This document shows positions 25,301-34,300 of a stretch of DNA of 34,856 nt, in pieces; positions within the stretch are counted from its first letter, which is position 1, and each line of letters opens with the position of its first letter. Source of the DNA: Acanthaster planci (taxonomy: Eukaryota; Echinodermata; Asteroidea; Valvatida; Acanthasteridae); the NCBI RefSeq assembly GCF_001949145.1, contig NW_019091362.1, positions 3,182,424-3,217,279 of the forward strand, read 5' to 3'. The position numbers were made by a program, and so were the translations under genes. The notes under the pieces are model-generated. The model did not search any database, was not told the DNA's origin, and saw only the letters and a program-made list of their open reading frames with translations.

Positions 25301-28300
25301 TCCTCCCCCAAGAGCCAGTCCACCCCTTTGGTGTAGCCGTCTTGGGGGAGTTCATCTACTGGACAGACTGGGTCAAACGCTCCGTCATCCGGGCCAACAA
25401 GTACACAGGGGCAGACGTGGTAGTTCTTCAGAGCAAGCTGCGACAGCAGCCCATGGGGCTAGTCATCGTTGCCGAGGACGTCAGTGATTGTGAGTGACAA
25501 CGCCCCTCCTCCCCTCCTGACAGATCATTGCGCTCTTTGTTTTCCAAGCGGTTGCGTGAATGAGCTTGGGGTAGCACCGTGTAGGAAACATGGTTTTTGG
25601 CAGGGCTGAAGGAGCTTCGGTGGTGTGGTTGTCTACTGCCCGAAGGCTGAGTTGACTGATTCTTTTTGGAAACTCACAAACTCACAAAAGAGATGTTTTG
25701 TACATGGTGCTCCTGAAAGCTACCTCACATTCCGTCCTCCACCATGCAGACCATCAAGTCACATTTCTTCTCTCATAGGTGATAATTTCATCTGTTCCAT
25801 GTTTTTACTGGAGATGCCCAAAACTGTTGACCCTCACAGAGTGGCCGTTTTAAAAACTTTTGGGTTACTATTGATAGTTGTAATGTAATACTGCCCAACC
25901 GTTGTTTAATGTTTCATGTCTCCCAGATGCAAATTCCTTCTACAGAAATTTGTGCTGTGTCAGACAAATCGCTACTGAGAAAATGTGGCTCTAACATTTC
26001 TTCAAGCTTCAGTGCAAAAGAAGGCATGGCCTACGCCTGGACAAAGCTCAGCTGTTTGCTTCGTGTAGGCCGTGCCTCCTTTTGGCATAAGACTGAAGTT
26101 TGAGTAATCCTTCAAAAGTGCCATGGGCTTTGTAGCTGGCCTGAACTGTAGAGAGGAGACAGTGAGAAGCAGTTACAGGTTTAGAGGTGGGAGGAAAACC
26201 CCAGAGGAATATTCTGGGTAATACCCACGGAATCAGGTAGGGACTGAAAACCCAATCCACATATGAACTGAGTCGGGGAATCGAACCCAGACCGCAGAGG
26301 TGGAAGGCGAGGAAAGAACCACTACGCCAATCTGACTCCCCAGACTGCCAGCCTGACTTGGTGGGAATGCAAACACGAATACAGTTTGGTGACATCAGAT
26401 CAGATATCCGCCCTGGAGATTTGCAAACGTGGAACCCATTTCAACTCAAGCGAATTTTGCTGCCAGTGTCTTGTGACATCAAATTTGCTTTCTTTTTGCG
26501 CTCACCTGAAGTTTGAGTCAACCGAGTCACAAAGTTTTTCCCCCTACTGTGTGTGCAATTGCTCGCTAGGTACACAGTGGCCTTGCCGGTTGTACAATGG
26601 TGGATGTGACGAGTGGTGCACCACGGACGAATTCGCTCAAGTCATCTGCCAATGCACGAAGGACAAGACCCTCGTCGATGACGTCAGATGTTTAGGTTTG
26701 TCCACTACCTCTTTCCCTCAGTCTCACAAAGCCATGTCTGTTGCCATGTCACTGAGACTGTTTACCTTCAGTCAGTTGATTCTTGGAGCAAGTTCTCCAT
26801 TATCCAAGACGGGGGGCCAGACCATTGCTAAGCTAATTGGTGCCCATTTGCTGTCCTTTCCAGGAGTTTGGTAAATTATGCATGCTGATACACTATGCCA
26901 TATGCTTGCAAACAAATGTGTACATTGAGGATAGTTACTGAGGTATGCATCATGGGAGGATAAGATTTCGGCCTGAGGTTGAAACCCATGAATTGCGCAC
27001 ACCAAGGGTATTTATGTGACTTGACCTCTACCTGTGACACCACGATATTGTTTCCACCTCTCAACGCGTACAAAGCTCGTTTTAAATGATTTCCAAATCA
27101 CAAACAGCAATGAAAAGCATTTTTTTTTTTCAGAAGGTAAGTTTGCTTTTCATGAAGAATGTTCTCTACATGTCATTTCTATAATCGCTATTTCCAAATC
27201 ATTCGTGGGATTCTGCAGGGGATTCAAAATCTGAGTGATGCTTTTTGTCGTAAATTTTCATTTAATACAACGACCTCAGGAATGTAAAGTTGATTATTAC
27301 AGATTCTTGAACTGTGTTAAAATTCTCTTTGGAGCGAAATAAGCCAAGAAATGTTGTATCCAGGAACAAAATGAGAAATTACGGGAAGAGTTGTATTATA
27401 TTTTCTCGATTTTCCGTTTGCTGGTTACCAAGTAGCCCCTGTGTTCGGATCCATTTCATTGCAGTGAGTAACCAGACCTGTCCAGGTATTGATCAGTTTA
27501 CCTGTGGGGACAACTCGTGTATCAGCTACGAGGACACTTGCGACGGGAGACAGCAGTGCGTGGATGGCTCCGATGAGAGACTTTCCTATTGCCGTAAGTT
27601 TGAATCAGTGTTTTGATCGAGTCCATCACAAGTCTCTTTCACAAATCCAGCCACAGGGCCTTTCCCAAGACCAGTCGTTAGTAACAGGGTTAAAAATGAC
27701 AGGGGAATGCTTTTGTCACAGTTCATCCCAAAGGCTTGTGACTTGGCATAAGATTGGATGACTTGTGATGGACTGCAGGATTAGTTGGCATGAGTCATGA
27801 TATGCCTCGCATGATCAAGGTGACTAGAGAATGTGCATCACACATTCTTCTGGCATATTGAGGGCCACACGTGTGTTGTAGAGTAGTTGGGCAGAGACAC
27901 ACCGGAAGCCTCGCAATCAGGGCCAGATTTCCCAATCAAAAAGAAAACTCTCCATCTAGGGCATGTGTACTCCGTCGTCGTAAAAATATAAAACATGTCT
28001 GCGGTGCACTTGATTGCCATGTCTGTACTCAGCTGTGGTTGTTCCAGGTCTCATTTAAAGATGCTACTTTTTATGCCCATTCAGTTTAAAATTCGTTGTG
28101 CACACTCTACGCTACTTGCATGCACAAGATTTTGAGAGGCTGATTTTTACATCGAAGTGTGTTTCATGAATTTCTTTTTGTGGCGGGATACGTGATGGTG
28201 CCAGTTTTGCTCTGAACTTTCTTTGCAGAGACTCGAGACTGTCAGCGAGGCTATTTCCGCTGTCGGAATGGGCGCTGCATCCCCAAAGTTCACCGCTGTG

Positions 28301-31300
28301 ACTTCTACAACAACTGTGGAGACAACAGCGACGAGTATCGTTGCGGTATGTACAGTCAGGATGGAAGTTCATGCTCTGTCAAACTACCACGTTTTGGTGT
28401 AATTTACCAGAGAAAAAAAAATTTTTACAGTTGAAGGTGATTGGCTGAAAATGACATTCAGTTTCTGGGTTTCAGGAAGGAACTGAAGGTGAAGGTGATT
28501 GGCTGAAAATGACATTCAGTTTCTGGGTTTCAGGAAGGAACTGAAGGTGAAGGTGATTGGCTGAAAATGACATTCAGTTTCTGGGTTTCAGGAAAGAACT
28601 GAACAACTATTCACACATCTACTCTCCTTGGCCCCCTGTGCTAGAAAGCTGGGTGGCACCATCCAAGTCCTTGACAGTTCAGTTTGCTGGATTTGGGCAC
28701 GAAACATCCAGGGAGTTGCAGTGCTGATAGTAATTTTTCTGGCAAAGGAAAACTTTGTGTAGCATCACACTGTCACAGAATTCCAAGAAATGTGTTTTTT
28801 TTTCCCACAACCTCCAGGTCGCTGTCATCGTGAGGAGTTTACATGTAGCAGTGGCGAGTGCATTCCCGTGACAGGGTTGTGCGATGCTCGCCTCGACTGC
28901 AAAGACCATTCAGATGAGATAAACTGTCGTAAGTTGGCTGATATCTAAGTGTTCATCATTACAGCAAGAGTAAAGCTTAAAAAAATGAAATGATTATTTC
29001 TCATTTTCTGCTTTTGTCTGACCATTCATTTCCATTGCATTTGTTTGGATACCAACCGGAGACTGTGCGGAGGAACGCTGTGGGTAAAGTCCTGGGAAAG
29101 TTATCTGTTATGTAAAAAGGTCTAGAAGAGTGATCTTTAGGAAGAACGTTTTACAAAACACTTGACGTTTACGTTATTATACTCTCCTCATATTTGGAAG
29201 GGCATATCCACCCAAATAAGTTTGACCAGCTCTATACCACTCCCAAGAGATATGTTTCAGCAGTGTTGCGGCAAGCAACCTGCGGTTTCTTTCACTAAAG
29301 CAGGTCAGACTTTCTAAGGTAGAGGAAGTCTCTGACACTTCTTGTGCATGTCTGTGATTGGAAGTTGAGGACACACTCAGATAAAAGCACTTCTGCAGTT
29401 GAGGAAATGGATCTGTGCAGGGATATCACTAGATGACCTGCTTTGAACTTGCAGGGACTTGTGAGGGACGAAGTACAACACTATTGGCACTTATACAGTA
29501 ACTGCAGTTTTCTTTGGTCCACGTCTGAGTCCCTCACTTTGTTTTGCCGTTGTTTCTCCCGTCGTCTGACCTTAGCCGACATCTCGTGCGATGACTGGCG
29601 GAGGAACATGGCTGGTGCCCCGCTCGACACTAAGCTCATCAGTTGCAACTCCTCCTCCATCTGCATCTTGCCCTCCTACAAGTGTGACGGCATCGACGAT
29701 TGTGGCAACAACGCAGATGAACATGGATGCGGTCCAAGTAAGCTCTAACATCCCCACCACTGGCTATCGTCAGTGTTACCTTTACAAACTAAAACCTAAG
29801 ATTGTTTCAATGTTGCTGATTTGACCACTAAAGGGTGATCTCGAGTGCAGAAAACAGGCAAAGTGTATTCATGCTGTCGCCCACCCTTAACTGTCTCAGC
29901 AACATCATTTTTGAGTTTCCATAGTGCAGAATGCAGTCCAAGTTTGAGGTCTCAATTCCCAGTTCTGGTGACATTTTCTTCAGCCTTTGGCACTGTTCAG
30001 TGAAGCCTGGAGACTAGGCAGTTGAAAGTAGAAAGCTTATACAAGACTGGCGCACTTTTAGTTTGAAAAAGAGCCAATGAATCGAAGCAGGTTTGGTTGC
30101 AAGATGCATTTTGTTGGCATCCGTAACCAAAATCGTGTTACACCATATTTGATACCGAATGTTCTGTCAATTTGGCCTGTGTCCAGTGCGCAAGTTTGAT
30201 TCTCCAGACCACGTAATGGTGTGCCTTTTTTTTCTAATCAAATCTGCTTGAAAGCCTCCTGTACCAAGTGAGTGATATGCAAATGATGAATATTCAAAAG
30301 TACAGGGGTCAAACTAAGTGCAGGAGATGACAGTTTGATTGTTCTATTCAACAAGGCAAAAATAGAACATTTGATCTATTTGTTGTTTCTGTTTCTTGTG
30401 TACCAGTTTCGGCCAGTAGTACGTGTTTGTATGAACCTCTGTGACCATGCCTAGTGTACAGTAGACATGCTTGGGGTAAATGTATTTTTTGTTGTGTGAA
30501 GAGCTTGGACTTTGCCTATCACATGAGCACAGACCAGCGATATGTTGGGGTGTAATCAATGGTTGATTTTATAACTCGATCGGTAACTCACTGATCACAT
30601 GGCAAGGATTTTATCGAGTTCTGTAACACAGTCAACAAGTAATCAGTTTGTACCATTGTTATTGTGAGTATTGGACCCAGACTTATCGTCAAATTCTTGG
30701 TCTCTTCCCCCTCCCTCCCAGGTTTGACTGAGGAGCCCACCTGCCCGGACTCGTTCTTCAGGTGTCCCAATGGCCAGTGCATTCGAACTTCCTGGATCTG
30801 CGACCATGACGATGATTGTGGGGATGGGGCCGACGAGCCTTCCAGTTGCAGTAAGTCCGTTGGATACAGTGTCCCGTCTTGGTGCGAAATGAAGGAAAAA
30901 ACTCACTCCAGAGGGGAGAGAGCCCAGTAAACTTTTGGAATTTTCAGTTCAGGCTTTACCTCTTGGTCTCTTGGTATATGTATTTGGGGCCAGTCAATTA
31001 GGCACGCCATGCCCTCCAAACAAAGGGGCTTAGATGATGTCGTACGTAATCAGCAGAGACTCTAGCATAATCTAAGGATTATCTTTGCCTTCCTTAGAAT
31101 GGGTTGGTGAATTCCATTCTGATATTGTTTCTTCAGCCAAGCATGAGGCGTTCATGCTATAACGTAGATAAGGATCTTTAAAAAGCGTTAAAGAGCCTTT
31201 CGGGTCTCAATTTCAATATTGGCTTTGCCACGAATCCTGCGGTGTGTTCTTCGCCATGCCAGGTCTCAAATCTGAAGAGTGGAACAATGCCCACCACTTA

Positions 31301-34300
31301 GCATCCTCCTTCACTCCAGGGGTAGAAAAAACATACTTTCCATGGATTGTTCTCCTGATGAGGCAATTTCAAGTAAAGACCATTTGTCAATCATTGGTCA
31401 GTTATGTTCAGTATCCAGCATATATTTTCTGCAGAGGTTACCAGAAAAGATCCTCTAGTAGCCTAAACTTGGCTTCAAGAACAGATTGCATATTTTTGCA
31501 ATGTTAAAATGACATCCCCTGCCTGACATTTCATTCACGATTGTGCTCCTCAACTCAAAAGTAAATTTCAACTCACGTCAGGCCGTGTTTCACAAGTGAA
31601 TGTTTTGTTGACACTTTCCCCCTCTTTTCTCTCCCTCGGGGTACTCAGACTACACCTGCAAGGACGATCAATTTAAGTGCAGCAACAGCCACTGTATCCC
31701 CATGAAGTGGAAGTGCGATGGTGACAATGATTGCCTGGACAACTCAGACGAAGAAGTCGACTGCGGTAAGTCTCTCCAAGGGTGCAGGAGTGGGATTTAC
31801 AGAGACGACTACAGTCTCAACTCCCTCGGCCGATTTCTCTCCAGGAATCCATGCACGGCTTTGCCCCCAGAGCTCTCTTTATCCTCTCCAGTTGCCAATT
31901 GCATGTACCTGGTGAAGCAAATTTGAACAAAACGTGCCATTCTTTCTTCCACTTGGTCTTTCCATATCCTTTTCCTGCAGCTGTGTAATCTTACCGCTGA
32001 GTGGCCTCATGTCGGGCAAATTGTCTTAACAATTACGTGCTGTGTCGAGTACAGGATCTGTACTGTTGGTTTTTTGGCAAATATCCTGTGATTTTGGATT
32101 AAGAAAAATTTATAAAAGGTACTCTTTTTAACACAGGCACCTACCCCGTGTAAAACTTATTTTTAAAAAAATGGCTGAAAACTTCACTTTGTGAAGTTAT
32201 TTGACAAAAAATTTTTACTTAAAACAACTGGGTGTTAAAAGAGCATGAAGTATTCTGGTTTACAGAAACAAAATCTCATTGCAAACAAAGACACTGAATA
32301 TGCAAAAGATTTTATTGCCTGTCAGCTACCATAAACTGACCTTTCAAAAATACCAACTCTTGCAGAATATGTGACGTGTGCCGGCGACCACTTCCGCTGC
32401 GAGGCCTTGAATAGATGCATCCCGAGGTCCTGGGTCTGTGATGGAGATAACGACTGCGGGGACGCCGCTGATGAACGCATGGAACAAGGATGCAGTGAGT
32501 GAATTACAGTCATTACGTCCGGAAAAATAGACCAGCCGGGATGTGAAATTTGTTCGTGGTGCAAAAATATGACAGACTCAAGTACAGCTCTTCCGGTAAG
32601 AAGGACATGAAAAACCATGCCAAGTCAAAGAAACATGGCAAAATACGCGAGGTAAGGAACAATACACCTACCATTCCAGCTGGGCCGTAGTTGACTGTGT
32701 AGATAACCCACCAGCTGTCGGTTGTGTCCCAAGTAGGCGCTAGGCCCAATGACAGGCCCGTGTCGTACGGTGCACCTCCGAATGTTGCTGATCCTGTCTA
32801 CAGAGATGCCAACTTGTTCAATTTAGGCCTACAAATCTCACCTTAATCTCATGCTGTTAACAGGAGAAAATGTCAGGAAAATGTGCCAGAAAATGCCTCA
32901 GATTGCACATCAGAGCATCTAGAACCCAAAATTTCACGGGGCTTTTAAGCGGGCCCCGGACCCCATGCCGTAGGGGCTTCACGCTCACATCACAACAACC
33001 ACTATGATATTTCATGGTTTTTAGGATTTCAGGGTATTTGGGAAATTTTTGAGTTTCATCACTGGGTCCGAAACACTAGGCCATTGCCTATGGTTGCATG
33101 CAATAATCTTAGGATGCTACCTCCAACCAAGCAGTATACATTCTGGTTCCCATCTTAGTACTGCTGCAAGTCGACACAGTGTAAACTTGACAATGTACCT
33201 TTGCTGCTTTTTCTTGTTGAACAATTGGTCTGGGTCAGGAATTTATTCGCACAAAGCCTTACAATCACATAATTCATTCCACAAAACTGTTGAGGATGGA
33301 TGTAAAGTTCACACATCCCTGACGTAAGCTTCTGCCTGACGTTTCCTCCAGACGTGACCCTCTGCGACACCAACGAGTACGCCTGCATGAACACGCGCTG
33401 TATCCAGCTGGCCTGGGTGTGCGATCGAGAGGACGATTGCGGCGACGGATCTGACGAACCAGACACGTGCGGTAAGCCAAAGGAAAGCCTTCTGCCGCAA
33501 ATCCCTGCAAAGTGAAGCACGTAGAAGGTCTCGCTTGGTTAACCTTAGAAAATTCTGGGCAGTATGTATTGCGATCTTGCGTACATGTACTGTTTATTTA
33601 CCAACCGTATGGCTTGTTTAGGGTGGAAAAAAGACTGTAGATAGCAGTGTCCGAAAGGTGTGGCTAAGGCTTGAAATAACACACAAGTCTAAGGAAGCCA
33701 CTGGAAAACACCGCTACCAATTTCCATTGATTTGTGCAGGGTTTCCATAGCCTGAAAAAGTCATAGAAATTTGGTCTTGTTTTCCAGGCTTGGAGAAATC
33801 AAAGTAAAAATGACTGAAGTCATGGAAAAGTCGTGTAATTTTTCAAACACTGTGTGTGATTTCTATTATCAGAAATAAGTGCATAAAAGGCGTGATTTTA
33901 TTAACAACTTTAAAAGTCTGAAAAGTCAAAGAAATTGCATTATTGGGTCATGAATGAATGTTTATAATTTGATCGTGGAAAAGTCATGGAATTTAATTGT
34001 CTTTTAGGTATAGGAACCCTGTCTGTGTTACCCCAAGCCACTGCCAGTTGATGCCGTCATGTTTTCTGATTAAGAGGTAGAAGTCAATTGGGTTTTGGCC
34101 CTAATGTTCATTGATATTTAAGCGAAGTTCCACGACAGTCCTGAACAAAACCCAACCCAGTGCTTTTTACCATTGAAGGGGGCTGTCTTGAATGTCCAGT
34201 TACATTGTTATTAAGGATTCGTTCATGAGTGCCCTCCTTCCACCACTGCAGTTGCGCCGCATGGTTCCTTCGTTACTTAAAGTGTAGTTTCTTCAAGCAT

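Noticed and set aside
26268-26341. Genuine tRNA gene on the minus strand
   Set aside because: The A and B boxes are present but the tRNA arms are not complete, and the sequence runs on into a SINE body.
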